A DNA stretch of 21,688 bases, from NCBI GenBank assembly GCA_964463245.1, contig CAYXBU010000035.1:1-21688 (forward strand). The letters are read 5' to 3'. This document shows positions 7,273 to 15,196 of this stretch, one piece after another. The stretch comes from CAMEON01 sp964463245 (GTDB lineage: Bacteria; Bacillota; Clostridia; Oscillospirales; CAG-272). The notes beneath the pieces are model-generated. The model did not search any database and was not told the DNA's origin. It saw nothing but the letters and a program-made list of their open reading frames with translations. Positions within the stretch are counted from its first letter, which is position 1. The number at the start of each line of letters is the position of its first letter. The position numbers were made by a program, and so were the translations under genes.

Positions 7273-7512
7273 ATGCAATTGGATAAAAAGACCTTGGATC
7301 GCCTGTTGAACCTGAGTGACGACCAGCTGCGGCTCTTGCTGGGGCGGTTGCTCTCGGAGTACGGAGTAGACCCGTCGGTGGTTCCGCTGGAGCGGATGGA
7401 CATCGGCAAGCTGCGCGAGGTACTGCGCGGGGCGACCGACGAGGACATCGGCCGCTTTATGCAGCTTCTGGGCGCGACGGGACTCGGGAAAGGGGGAAAT
7501 TCGGGTGAGTGA
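7273..7512 (+). CDS. Small helical protein of unknown function (first of a three-gene set)
   Basis: A 79-residue, charged, predicted all-helical protein with leucine-rich spacing (DKKTLDRLLNLSDDQLRLLL) and no membrane segment or signal peptide. The start at 7273 has AAAGGAG nine bases upstream (7257-7263); the frame is open upstream but has no better site. It ends in a glycine-rich tail. I do not recognise a named domain; the pattern of regularly spaced Leu with Asp/Glu could form a small helical bundle or a coiled-coil partner interface. Its last 8 bases overlap the next gene, and the same overlap recurs at the next junction, so the three products are probably made together. Leader hairpins just upstream could control entry of ribosomes. 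Confidence 0.75.
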   Translation: MQLDKKTLDRLLNLSDDQLRLLLGRLLSEYGVDPSVVPLERMDIGKLREVLRGATDEDIGRFMQLLGATGLGKGGNSGE

Positions 7513-7981
7513 GGAGAAGCCGATGGGCGGCGGAATGCAGGAGCGGCTGGAGCATCTCTTGGACGAGATCGAAGGACAGCCCGCCGCCGAGTCGTCCGCA
7601 CCCCCGCCGCAGGTCGAGGCCACCCCGCCCCCCGTCGGCAACCCGCTCGGCGGGCTGTTGGCAAACCCCGAGCTGTTGAGTAAGCTCCCGTCCCTCCTGG
7701 GGGCACTGTCCCCGCTCATGAAGCAGGCGGGGAGTCCACCACCCCGTGCGGGAGGTGGAACGGTGCAGGGCAGGGCACACGGCGGTGTGCCGGATCGGCA
7801 TCGGGCACTGCTCCGCGCCCTCAAACCTTACTTATCCCCGGAACGCCGCCATGCCACCGAGACGGTGCTGGAGCTGTTGGAGCTGTGGGATGCCCTGTTG
7901 GGTATGGGGATCAGCCTTCCTGGGCTGATGGGCGGCCTGCAGACCGCCGGTACCGAGGGGGAGGTGGGGAAGGATGTATAG
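7505..7981 (+). CDS. Uncharacterised protein with C-terminal helical domain (second of three-gene set)
   Basis: A 158-residue protein. The GTG at 7505 overlaps the preceding gene by 8 bases and has AAGGGGG (7490-7496), which pairs with anti-SD using one G-U. An in-frame ATG at 7523 with AGGAG at 7512-7516 is an equally good alternative. Residues about 1-30 are helical, 30-55 are a Pro/Ala-rich linker (SAPPPQVEATPPPVG), then NPELLSKLPSLLGALSPLM. After a second Gly/Pro linker comes a C-terminal domain beginning RHRALLRALKPYLSPERRH and ending in amphipathic helices. The LLRALKPYLSPERR phrase looks like a conserved motif that I associate with uncharacterised clostridial proteins, but I cannot name a family. 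No signal peptide or clear membrane span. Confidence 0.72.
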   Translation: MSEEKPMGGGMQERLEHLLDEIEGQPAAESSAPPPQVEATPPPVGNPLGGLLANPELLSKLPSLLGALSPLMKQAGSPPPRAGGGTVQGRAHGGVPDRHRALLRALKPYLSPERRHATETVLELLELWDALLGMGISLPGLMGGLQTAGTEGEVGKDV

Positions 7982-8471
7982 TCGTATTCCGAGACAGCCC
8001 CCCGGCAGTCTGCCGACGGGGATGCCCTCCTACCGCAGTCGCGTGACCCTGCCCCCCAACTACAGCGGCAATGTTTTCTCCCGCGAGACCCCCGCACAGG
8101 AGCCGACCGAGCCGCACCCGACCGCCGAGGTGCGCCCACGCTTTGATGGTCTGCCGGCCATCAGCAATCTGCCGAGCCGTGCCGCCGACCTGCCCGACGG
8201 GGATATGCCCGACACGGATGAGCGCATACCCGACACGGCGGCGGAGGAGCAATTTGAAACGGCCTCCGTGTCCGCTCGACCGACCGAGGCGGCGGTACAT
8301 TCCCCCATCCTCTTGGATCGCGCCCACTTCCCGCTGGGGCACGGTCTGGGGGAGGAGGAGCTGCTCCTGCTGGGGCTGATCCTGCTGCTGCTTCACGAGG
8401 ATGGGGGCGAGGGGGAGAACGACCTGCTCCTGACGGTGCTGTTGCTGGGCTTTTTGCTGTTCTGCGGGTAA
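7974..8471 (+). CDS. Uncharacterised protein with leucine-rich hydrophobic C-terminus (third of three-gene set)
   Basis: A 165-residue protein whose ATG overlaps the preceding gene by 8 bases, with GGAGGTG at 7960-7966. The N-terminal ~110 residues are proline-rich, low-complexity and probably disordered, starting with a basic segment that includes YRSRVTLPPNYSGNVF. The last ~45 residues hold two short leucine runs separated by an acidic Gly-rich hinge: EEELLLLGLILLLL, then DDLL-type NDLLLTVLLLGFLLF and a terminal CG. They are short for ordinary transmembrane helices but could be a hairpin that inserts in a membrane or packs against a partner. The acidic-plus-leucine tail resembles that of other uncharacterised clostridial proteins (from memory). 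It precedes a terminator, closing the operon. Confidence 0.72.
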   Translation: MYSRIPRQPPGSLPTGMPSYRSRVTLPPNYSGNVFSRETPAQEPTEPHPTAEVRPRFDGLPAISNLPSRAADLPDGDMPDTDERIPDTAAEEQFETASVSARPTEAAVHSPILLDRAHFPLGHGLGEEELLLLGLILLLLHEDGGEGENDLLLTVLLLGFLLFCG

Positions 8472-8486
8472 TGTGGATATGGTCAC

Positions 8487-8525
8487 GGGGGAATGCTCGG
8501 CGTAGCATTTCCCCGCGATCTTTTT
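8487..8525 (+). terminator. Intrinsic terminator of the three-gene operon
   Basis: GGGGGAATGCT (8487-8497) pairs with AGCATTTCCCC (8504-8514) over 11 positions with one G-U and a six-base loop. TTTTT (8521-8525) follows after six bases. It sits 16 bases after the stop codon at 8469-8471. Confidence 0.75.
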
Positions 8526-8577
8526 ACGGAGTGGGGAGGGCAACTGTAACCACTTTTTGAATATTTCCCGTAAACGC

Positions 8578-8606
8578 TGGACAAATGCAGAAAAATGTGA
8601 TATACT
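8578..8606 (+). promoter_or_regulatory. Sigma-A promoter for the membrane protein/hydrolase genes
   Basis: TGGACA (8578-8583) and TATACT (8601-8606) are separated by 17 bases, each one base off consensus. It lies downstream of the terminator at 8487-8525 and 47 bases before the ATG at 8653, in an AT-rich patch. Confidence 0.8.
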
Positions 8607-8652
8607 ATCTCTGTGTTGAATTTTTCTGCAGATCGGAGGGGCGTATATTCCC

Positions 8653-9255
8653 ATGCTTACCTATGCCGAGCGACATGAACGGCTCATGAGCCTGCTTCGG
8701 ATCGTGACCTTCAGCCTGCTGATGGCAGGTCTTGTGGCGGTGGAGTTGTACCTGCACCACGCCGTCATCCCGGACTTCCTTAACGACCTGAAGGAAGCCG
8801 ACCATAAGAACAGCGCATGGATCGGCAAGGAGCTGTCCTATATGCTCCCGTTCCTGACCCTTGCCGTCTTCCCCTACCTGGTCTACCGCCGTGCGGAGCG
8901 GGGCAGTATGCCCGCCGGGACGATCTGCCCCGCCGTGCGCCGTTTGCAACGGGAGAAGGCGTGGGAGATACTCCTGACCGCTGTCCTGATCTACGGGGTC
9001 ATCTTGCCGTACTGCATCCATCTGAGCAATGTCGGCTACGAGGCCGCGCTGGCGGAGGCCTTGGCCTCGGGCACATCGGTGCCTCAGACCGAAGGGAAGG
9101 CCGACGATAAGCTGATCTACCATCTGGTCGAGTGGTTCATCCGTCAGTTTATCCCGCTGTCGTTGCTGGGGCTGTACCACGCGGCGCGCGCCGCCGAGCC
9201 GGAGGAGAAGACTCTGCCGCAGGGCGACCGCACGGCGGGGGAGGCAGACGCATGA
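8653..9255 (+). CDS. Multi-pass membrane protein of unknown function
   Basis: A 200-residue protein with about four hydrophobic segments: near residues 16-33 (VTFSLLMAGLVAVELYL), 64-79 (MLPFLTLAVFPYLVY), 108-123 (ILLTAVLIYGVILPYC) and 160-176 (FIRQFIPLSLLGLYH). The C-terminal ~20 residues are polar and probably cytoplasmic. GGAGGGG at 8635-8641 serves as ribosome site, with a rather long spacer to the ATG at 8653. No family was recognised. It is the first gene after the promoter at 8578-8606, and its TGA overlaps the ATG of the hydrolase gene (ATGA), which implies coupled translation and perhaps a joint role at the membrane. Confidence 0.75.
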   Translation: MLTYAERHERLMSLLRIVTFSLLMAGLVAVELYLHHAVIPDFLNDLKEADHKNSAWIGKELSYMLPFLTLAVFPYLVYRRAERGSMPAGTICPAVRRLQREKAWEILLTAVLIYGVILPYCIHLSNVGYEAALAEALASGTSVPQTEGKADDKLIYHLVEWFIRQFIPLSLLGLYHAARAAEPEEKTLPQGDRTAGEADA

Positions 9256-10235
9256 GCCACCGCAAAAGGATGAGCCGTGGGAAGGTGATCTTGGGCGGTG
9301 TGGCAGCGGGAGCCGCCGTGGCGACCGTGGCTTACGCCGAGGTCATCACTTCGGTGGTCGCCCGCCGTCGCTCCGGGTTCCGCAGTCGCGTGTCCGCCAA
9401 GTGTACCGGTAAGAGCCGCGAGGATGCACAGAATCAGGAGTTGAAGCAAGCGGCTGAGCGATTGCTGTCCGTCCCGACCGAGGAGGTCACGCTGGTCAAC
9501 CGCGAGGGCATGACCCTGCACGGGCATTGGTATCATGCGGAAGATCCCCGTCGGCTCCTGATCTTAGTCCACGGCTGGCACAGCAGCTGGAATCGGGATT
9601 TCGGCATGACTGCCCCCTTCTACCACGAGCAGAACTGTGAGCTGTTGCTCGTCGAGCAACGCTGTCACGGAAACAGTGAGGGGACTATGATCTCCTACGG
9701 AGACCGGGAACGATACGATGTGCTGGACTGGCTGGCTTACGCCCGCACCCTGCACCCGGAGCTTCCGGTCTACCTGTGCGGAGTCTCCATGGGTGCCGCC
9801 ACCGTCCTTCTGTGCGCCGGGGAGCCCATTGCCGATGGGGTCACCGGCATCATCGCCGACTGCGGGTACACCGTCCCCCGTCCGGTGGTGGAGCCGAGCG
9901 TTCGCCGCCTCATGGGGCGTGCGACTCCCGCAACTATGCTGGGGGTGGAGGTCTGCTGTCGGATTCACGGCGGCTTCTCGCTGGAAGGGTGTTCCACGAT
10001 CGAGGCTCTGCGCAAGAACAAGGACATTCCCGTGTTCTTCATACACGGAGACGCGGATCAGTTGGTGCCGTACTCCATGACGCTGGAGAATCACCTGGCC
10101 TGTGCGGCTCCCCGAGAGCTGTTGCTGGTGCATGGCGCGGGTCATGCCTCCGCTTATATGACGGATCCCGATACCTATCAGGCTCGCGTGTCGGCATTCT
10201 TTGCGGCATGGGACGAGCGGCTTTCCAATAATTGA
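9252..10235 (+). CDS. Membrane-anchored alpha/beta hydrolase
   Basis: A 327-residue protein. The ATG at 9252 overlaps the upstream stop and has GGGGGAGG at 9237-9244; the frame is open upstream to 9132 but that part lies inside the neighbour. A basic start is followed by one hydrophobic segment (about residues 12-35), so the domain is probably tethered to the membrane. The hydrolase fold shows LILVHGWHSSW (oxyanion-hole HG), the nucleophile elbow GVSMGAA with Ser179, HGDADQLVP with Asp269, and GAGHASAY with His298, giving a complete Ser-Asp-His triad. It resembles the BAAT/YqkD-like serine aminopeptidase S33-type group common in Bacillota. Likely an esterase or peptidase acting on small or lipid substrates; the substrate is unknown. 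Confidence 0.9.
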   Translation: MSHRKRMSRGKVILGGVAAGAAVATVAYAEVITSVVARRRSGFRSRVSAKCTGKSREDAQNQELKQAAERLLSVPTEEVTLVNREGMTLHGHWYHAEDPRRLLILVHGWHSSWNRDFGMTAPFYHEQNCELLLVEQRCHGNSEGTMISYGDRERYDVLDWLAYARTLHPELPVYLCGVSMGAATVLLCAGEPIADGVTGIIADCGYTVPRPVVEPSVRRLMGRATPATMLGVEVCCRIHGGFSLEGCSTIEALRKNKDIPVFFIHGDADQLVPYSMTLENHLACAAPRELLLVHGAGHASAYMTDPDTYQARVSAFFAAWDERLSNN

Positions 10236-10258
10236 TTTTGAAGAAAGGGGCTGTTCCA

Positions 10259-11746
10259 ATGCCCATGCAGACTGACGAAGAAAAGCGCACGACTTCCCCA
10301 CACGATGAAGAAACAGCGGGAGCGGAGATGGCGCAGACCGATATGGATCGAAAAAAACATCTTGGCGCGAAGGCCGTCAGCTTCCTGTTGCTCGGGATCG
10401 TGGCGGTGGTGCTGTTCCTGATCGTCAATATCCAAGCGGTGACGGATTTCTTCCGCACGGTGGGCGGGCATATCGCCCCCTTGGTGGTGGGAGCCGTGAT
10501 CGCCTATCTGTGTGACCCGATCCTCCGCTTCTATGAGTATACCCTGTTCCGACGGGTCAAAAGCAACGGCCTGCGGCGGGGCATATCCCTGTTCTTGACC
10601 ATGGTAACGGCTCTGGGTGCGCTTGCCCTGATCCTTGTGATGATCGTTCCGCAACTGGTGGACAGCATCCGCAGCTTAGTCTCCAACTACGATAAGTATT
10701 TGGGTGACCTTCTTCGCTTTGTCCAGCGGCTGGTGGATCAGTTCACTAAGGATATGCCGGTCGAGATCAATATCTCCTCCAAGGAGCGATTGATCGCACT
10801 GCTTACGGATGTGTTCGGCTCGGTCGAGGATTTCTATAATGAGTTCGTTGCCCCGATCATCGGCTCGATCAATCCCGGGGAGACCGTGTGGGGAGCCGTG
10901 GGCGGCACCTTTACCTTCTTGAAGAATTTCGTGCTGGGGCTCTTCATTGCGCTCTACATATTGACCTCCAAGGAGAAGCGGATCGGACAGATACAGAAGT
11001 TCCGCCGCGCCATGCTCAAGCCCGAGACGGATGCCAAGCTGACCTCCCTCGTTTCCCTCGTGGATCGCTCCTTCGGCGGCTTTATCTACGGCAAGCTGAT
11101 CGACTCCATCATCATCGGTATCCTGACCTTTGGTCTGATGACCGTGCTGGATGTGTCTCCGTATAACCTGCTGATCGCTACCTTCGTGGGCGTGACCAAT
11201 ATCATCCCGGTCTTTGGCCCCTTCATCGGAGCCATTCCGTCCTTCCTGATCGTGCTGATCTCAAACCCCTCCAAAGCGTTCCTGTTCATTATCCTGATCC
11301 TTGTCATCCAACAGCTGGACGGGAATATCATCGGTCCCAAGATCTTAGGGGACAACGTCGGGGTCAGCTCTCTGACCGTGTTGATCGCCATCACCCTGTG
11401 CGGGTCGCTCTGGGGGGTGGGCGGAATGCTCATCGGTGTGCCCCTCTTTGCTGTTGTCATCGAGGTGGTACGGCGTACTCTGGAGGCACGGCTGGCCGCC
11501 CGCGGGGAGCCTACCGACACCGCTGCCTACTACCCGAAGGATGCACTGACGGATGTCGAGCGTGACCTGTACTACGAGCACGCAGGCCTTCGCTACCGCT
11601 ACGAGCACAGTCGCCTCAAGCAACGGGTGGATCGTGTGCTGGAGAAGATGTCTCGTGGGCGGAAGGATCAGTCGATCGATCCCGATGCAGAAACGGAAGA
11701 AGATGGGGATGATACCCTGACACAGCAAGACAACAGAAAGGAGTGA
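10259..11746 (+). CDS. AI-2E family transporter (PerM-like permease), first paralogue
   Basis: A 495-residue membrane protein of the AI-2E/PerM family (PF01594), named for a member proposed to export autoinducer-2, although members transport other solutes (for example Na+/H+ antiport). The ATG at 10259 has GAAAGGGG at 10243-10250. A charged N-terminal tail (about 40 residues) leads to hydrophobic segments, including SFLLLGIVAVVLFLIVNI and IAPLVVGAVIAYL. A soluble stretch at about 130-200 follows, then the conserved block with ATFVGVTNIIPVFGPF and a GVPLFAVVIEVVRR end helix. The C-terminal tail of about 75 residues is longer than usual and contains GLRYRYEHSRLKQRVD, repeated in the next gene. 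Eight bases separate the two paralogues. Confidence 0.93.
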   Translation: MPMQTDEEKRTTSPHDEETAGAEMAQTDMDRKKHLGAKAVSFLLLGIVAVVLFLIVNIQAVTDFFRTVGGHIAPLVVGAVIAYLCDPILRFYEYTLFRRVKSNGLRRGISLFLTMVTALGALALILVMIVPQLVDSIRSLVSNYDKYLGDLLRFVQRLVDQFTKDMPVEINISSKERLIALLTDVFGSVEDFYNEFVAPIIGSINPGETVWGAVGGTFTFLKNFVLGLFIALYILTSKEKRIGQIQKFRRAMLKPETDAKLTSLVSLVDRSFGGFIYGKLIDSIIIGILTFGLMTVLDVSPYNLLIATFVGVTNIIPVFGPFIGAIPSFLIVLISNPSKAFLFIILILVIQQLDGNIIGPKILGDNVGVSSLTVLIAITLCGSLWGVGGMLIGVPLFAVVIEVVRRTLEARLAARGEPTDTAAYYPKDALTDVERDLYYEHAGLRYRYEHSRLKQRVDRVLEKMSRGRKDQSIDPDAETEEDGDDTLTQQDNRKE

Positions 11747-11753
11747 GCAAGTC

Positions 11754-13169
11754 ATGATCAACGGATCCGATCAAGAGTCGACCGCCGAGGGCGAGCGTCG
11801 CGGTTTCTGGCGTCAGTTCGGCAAGCGCACGCTGGTATTTTTCATACTGGCCTGCATAGCCTTACTGTTGTACCTGATCATCAATATTCCTGCGATCACC
11901 ACCTTTTTCGTCAGCGTGGGCGGGCATATCGCACCGCTGGTCTGGGGGGCCATCATTGCCTATCTTGCCAACCCCATCCTGAATCTGTATGAGTACAAGC
12001 TCTTCCGCCGCATCAAGAAGAACGGACTGCGGCGGGGGCTGTCGCTGGTGCTGACGGTCGTGTCCCTCTTGGGGATCATCGTGCTGGTGGTGATGATGAT
12101 CGTCCCCCAGCTGCTGGACAGCCTGACCACGCTGGTCACGAACTTTGACGACTACCTGAAATCCCTCTTGGAGTTCCTGAACGGCATCCTCCAGAAAGTG
12201 ACGGGCGGGTCGGATTGGTTGGATATATCCAGCCCCGAGAAGCTGGAAGAGCTGCTTAACCGTTTCTACCAGAACTCCAGCGGACTTATGGATCGTGTCA
12301 AGCAGTGGCTGAAGGAATTTAATGTGGGCGGAAGTGCCATGGCGGCCGCCAAAGGGGTCTTTGGCTTCCTGACGGATTTCGTGCTGGGTCTGTTCATCGC
12401 CTTCTATATTCTTGCATCTAAGGAAAAGCGGGTTGCTCAGATACGCAAGTTCCGTCGCGCCGTATTCACCGAAAGGATGGATAGCCGCGTGACGACGGTG
12501 GTCAGCATGGTGGACTCCAGCTTCGGCGGCTACATCAAGGGGACCCTCATTGACTCCTTTCTGGTGGCGGTACAGGTGTTCCTGCTCATGACCATTCTGG
12601 ATGTCTCGGACTATAACCTGCTGATCGCTACCTTCGTGGGGATCACCAACATCATCCCGGTGTTCGGCCCCTTCCTGGGAGCTATCCCCTCCTTCTTCAT
12701 CGTCCTGATCTCCAACCCCGGCAACCTCTCCAAGTGCTTGGTGTTCGTCATCATCATTCTGGTCGTCCAGCAGATCGACGGCAACATCATCCTGCCTCGA
12801 ATATTGGGGGACAGCACGGGTGTCAGCCCGTTGGCGGTGCTCATTGCCATCACCCTGTGCGGCTCCCTCTGGGGCATCATGGGTATGGTCATCGGTGTGC
12901 CACTGTTTGCGGTGCTTCTGGAGACGGTGCGGCGGTATCTGGAGTACCGTCTGCGGCTCAAGGGTGAGCCGACCGATACGGCAGACTACTACCCTGCCGA
13001 TACGTTGGCCAATCCCGAACGGGATATGTACGACTCACGCTCCGGCCTGCGCTACCGCTACGAGCACAGTCAGCTCAAGGTGCGGGTGGATGCCCGCCGT
13101 GCAGAGCGAAAGGCTCGGCGAGAGGCGCGTCAGGACAAGAAACAGACAAAGAACAAGAAAGGCAAGTAA
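11754..13169 (+). CDS. AI-2E family transporter (PerM-like permease), second paralogue
   Basis: A 471-residue protein closely similar to its upstream neighbour along most of its length, sharing VGGHIAPLV, NGLRRG, SKEKR, ATFVGVTNIIPVFGPF-like ATFVGITNIIPVFGPF and the tail motif GLRYRYEHSQLKVRVD. It therefore arose by tandem duplication, probably old, since many positions differ and the soluble segment (about 130-195) has diverged more. AAAGGAG at 11737-11743 precedes the ATG at 11754. The C-terminus is strongly basic (RRAERKARREARQDKKQTK), unlike the acidic tail of the first copy. The opposite tail charges might allow the two to interact (inference). A weak hairpin follows; no strong terminator separates it from htpG. 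Confidence 0.93.
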   Translation: MINGSDQESTAEGERRGFWRQFGKRTLVFFILACIALLLYLIINIPAITTFFVSVGGHIAPLVWGAIIAYLANPILNLYEYKLFRRIKKNGLRRGLSLVLTVVSLLGIIVLVVMMIVPQLLDSLTTLVTNFDDYLKSLLEFLNGILQKVTGGSDWLDISSPEKLEELLNRFYQNSSGLMDRVKQWLKEFNVGGSAMAAAKGVFGFLTDFVLGLFIAFYILASKEKRVAQIRKFRRAVFTERMDSRVTTVVSMVDSSFGGYIKGTLIDSFLVAVQVFLLMTILDVSDYNLLIATFVGITNIIPVFGPFLGAIPSFFIVLISNPGNLSKCLVFVIIILVVQQIDGNIILPRILGDSTGVSPLAVLIAITLCGSLWGIMGMVIGVPLFAVLLETVRRYLEYRLRLKGEPTDTADYYPADTLANPERDMYDSRSGLRYRYEHSQLKVRVDARRAERKARREARQDKKQTKNKKGK

Positions 13170-13246
13170 GCTAAGGCAATCGACGCACAGGAGCGCACCC
13201 CGCCCGTGTGCGGACAGCATATATTTTTCATAGGAGATGATTTTTC

Positions 13247-15196
13247 ATGATGGATCAGGAGAATCAAAACGCAAAGCGGGGCGGTATCTCGGTCGAGACC
13301 GCGCATATCTTCCCCGTCATCAAGAAGTGGCTTTACTCGGAGAAGGACATTTTCCTGCGGGAGCTGGTGTCTAACGCGGCGGATGCCGTGACTAAGCACA
13401 AGCGGCTCTGCTCCCTCGGCGAGGCTGAGAGTGACGGTACCGCCTACCGCATCGACGTGACACTGGATGTGACCGCCAAGACCCTGACCGTGTCGGATAA
13501 CGGCATCGGCATGACCGAGGAGGAGCTGCTCAAGTATCTGGGCAGTATCGCGCTCTCCGGTGCGATGGAGTTCATCCAAAAGTATGAGGGGGATCAGAAG
13601 GACGGTAACAGTACCGGCATCATCGGGCACTTTGGATTGGGATTCTACTCCGCGTTCATGGTGGCGGATGACATTGAAGTCGTGACCAAGTCATGGAACG
13701 GCTCGCCCGCCGTGCGCTGGGTCTGCCACGCGGACGGCAGCTACGAGCTGTATCCCGCCGAGCGGTCTCTGCACGGCACCGACATCATCCTGCACATCAC
13801 CGAGGAGGAGAACGAGTATCTCAACGCGCAGAAGCTGAAGGATATGCTGGACAAGTACTGCTCCTTCATGCCGACCGAGATCTACTTCACGGACGAGGAT
13901 GCCGATGAGGACGAGGCCCCTGCGGAGGAGGCCGAGGGCGAGAAGAAGCCGCCCGAGGAGCCGAAGCCGGTCAACGATATCCACCCCCTGTGGCAAAAGG
14001 CTCCCTCCGAGTGCACCCCGGAGGACTATAAGACCTTCTACCGCAAGGTGTTCCATGACTACCGCGAGCCGCTGTTCTGGATCCATATCAACGCGGACTA
14101 CCCGCTCAACTTCAAGGGTATCCTCTACTTCCCGCGTCTGGACAACCAGTATGAGTCCATCGAGGGACAGGTCAAGCTGTACTACAACCAGGTCTTTGTG
14201 GCGGATAACATCAAGGAGATCATCCCGGAGTACCTGCTCATGCTCAAGGGCGTGCTGGATTGCCCCGAGTTGCCGCTGAACGTGTCCAGAAGCTACCTGC
14301 AGAACAACACCTATGTCAGCAAGGTCTCGGCGCATATCGTCAAGAAAGTCTGCGACAAGCTCAACTCCCTCTGCAACACCGAGCGAGAGGCATATGAGGC
14401 GGTCTGGGACAGTATCAAGCCCTTCGTGGAGTATGCCTGTATGCGCGACCGCAAGTTTTACGACCGCGCCAAGGATGCCATCCTCCTGACCCTGACCGAC
14501 GGCAGCCATGTCACCGTGGCGCAGTACGCCGAGAAGGCCAAGGCAGACGGACACGCCGCCCCCGCCGAGGAGGGGAAGGAGCCGGTGGTCACGGTCTACT
14601 ATACCACCGACCGCGCCCTGCAGGCTCGGTACATCTCGCTCTTTGAGGGACAGGGCATACAGGTCGCCGTGATGGATCAGCTGATCGATACCCAGTTCGC
14701 CCAGATGTTGGAGAATTACAACAGCGAGGTCAAGTTTGCACGGGTAGATGCCGATCCTGCGGCCGCCCTGCGCGGGGACGGCGAGATCACCGAGAATGCC
14801 GCCTTGGTCGAGCTGTTCCGCAAGGTCAGCGGGAACGAGAAGCTGGAGGTCAAGTTCGAGAGCCTCAAGGATGCCTCCCTGCCTGCCATGCTGACGGTCT
14901 CCGAGCAGTCACGCCGCATGGAGGAGATGATGAAGATGTATGCCATGCAGGTCGGCGGCAAGGATGACGCCCCCGCCTTCCCGACCGAGTACACCTTGTT
15001 GTTGAACACCGCCTCAGAGTTGATGCGGAAACTGACCGACCTGACTGCCGAGGGCGTATCCGAGACGGATACGACTCGTGCTGAGACCATCGCTAAGCAG
15101 GTCTGGCAGCTCTCGGTGCTGGCGCAACGCCGCCTGACGGCTGACGAGCTGGAGGACTTTTTGGCGGGGAGCTACGCCCTGCTGGGTCAGCTCTGA
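13247..15196 (+). CDS. htpG: Molecular chaperone HtpG (Hsp90)
   Basis: A 649-residue ATP-dependent cytosolic chaperone of the Hsp90 family. The GHKL ATPase motifs are present: ELVSNAADA with Glu39, Asn43 and Asp46; DNGIGM (residues 84-89); and GIIGHFGLGFYSAF (about 124-137). A charged, Pro-rich linker (about 215-245, DEDADEDEAPAEEAEGEKK) separates the N-terminal and middle domains; it is more prominent than in E. coli HtpG. The middle domain has FKGILYFPRL and NVSRSYLQNN. The C-terminal dimerisation region includes SEQSRRMEEMMKMYAM. AGGAG at 13232-13236 supports the ATG at 13247; the adjacent ATG at 13250 is possible. The stop overlaps the next start as TGATG. No CIRCE-like heat-shock operator was seen upstream. 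Confidence 0.97.
   Translation: MMDQENQNAKRGGISVETAHIFPVIKKWLYSEKDIFLRELVSNAADAVTKHKRLCSLGEAESDGTAYRIDVTLDVTAKTLTVSDNGIGMTEEELLKYLGSIALSGAMEFIQKYEGDQKDGNSTGIIGHFGLGFYSAFMVADDIEVVTKSWNGSPAVRWVCHADGSYELYPAERSLHGTDIILHITEEENEYLNAQKLKDMLDKYCSFMPTEIYFTDEDADEDEAPAEEAEGEKKPPEEPKPVNDIHPLWQKAPSECTPEDYKTFYRKVFHDYREPLFWIHINADYPLNFKGILYFPRLDNQYESIEGQVKLYYNQVFVADNIKEIIPEYLLMLKGVLDCPELPLNVSRSYLQNNTYVSKVSAHIVKKVCDKLNSLCNTEREAYEAVWDSIKPFVEYACMRDRKFYDRAKDAILLTLTDGSHVTVAQYAEKAKADGHAAPAEEGKEPVVTVYYTTDRALQARYISLFEGQGIQVAVMDQLIDTQFAQMLENYNSEVKFARVDADPAAALRGDGEITENAALVELFRKVSGNEKLEVKFESLKDASLPAMLTVSEQSRRMEEMMKMYAMQVGGKDDAPAFPTEYTLLLNTASELMRKLTDLTAEGVSETDTTRAETIAKQVWQLSVLAQRRLTADELEDFLAGSYALLGQL

Noticed and set aside
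13193..13229. Possible terminator after the second AI-2E-family gene (GCGCAC/GTGTGC, then a T run)
   Set aside because: The stem is only six pairs with one G-U, and the T run starts ten bases later; too weak to call.
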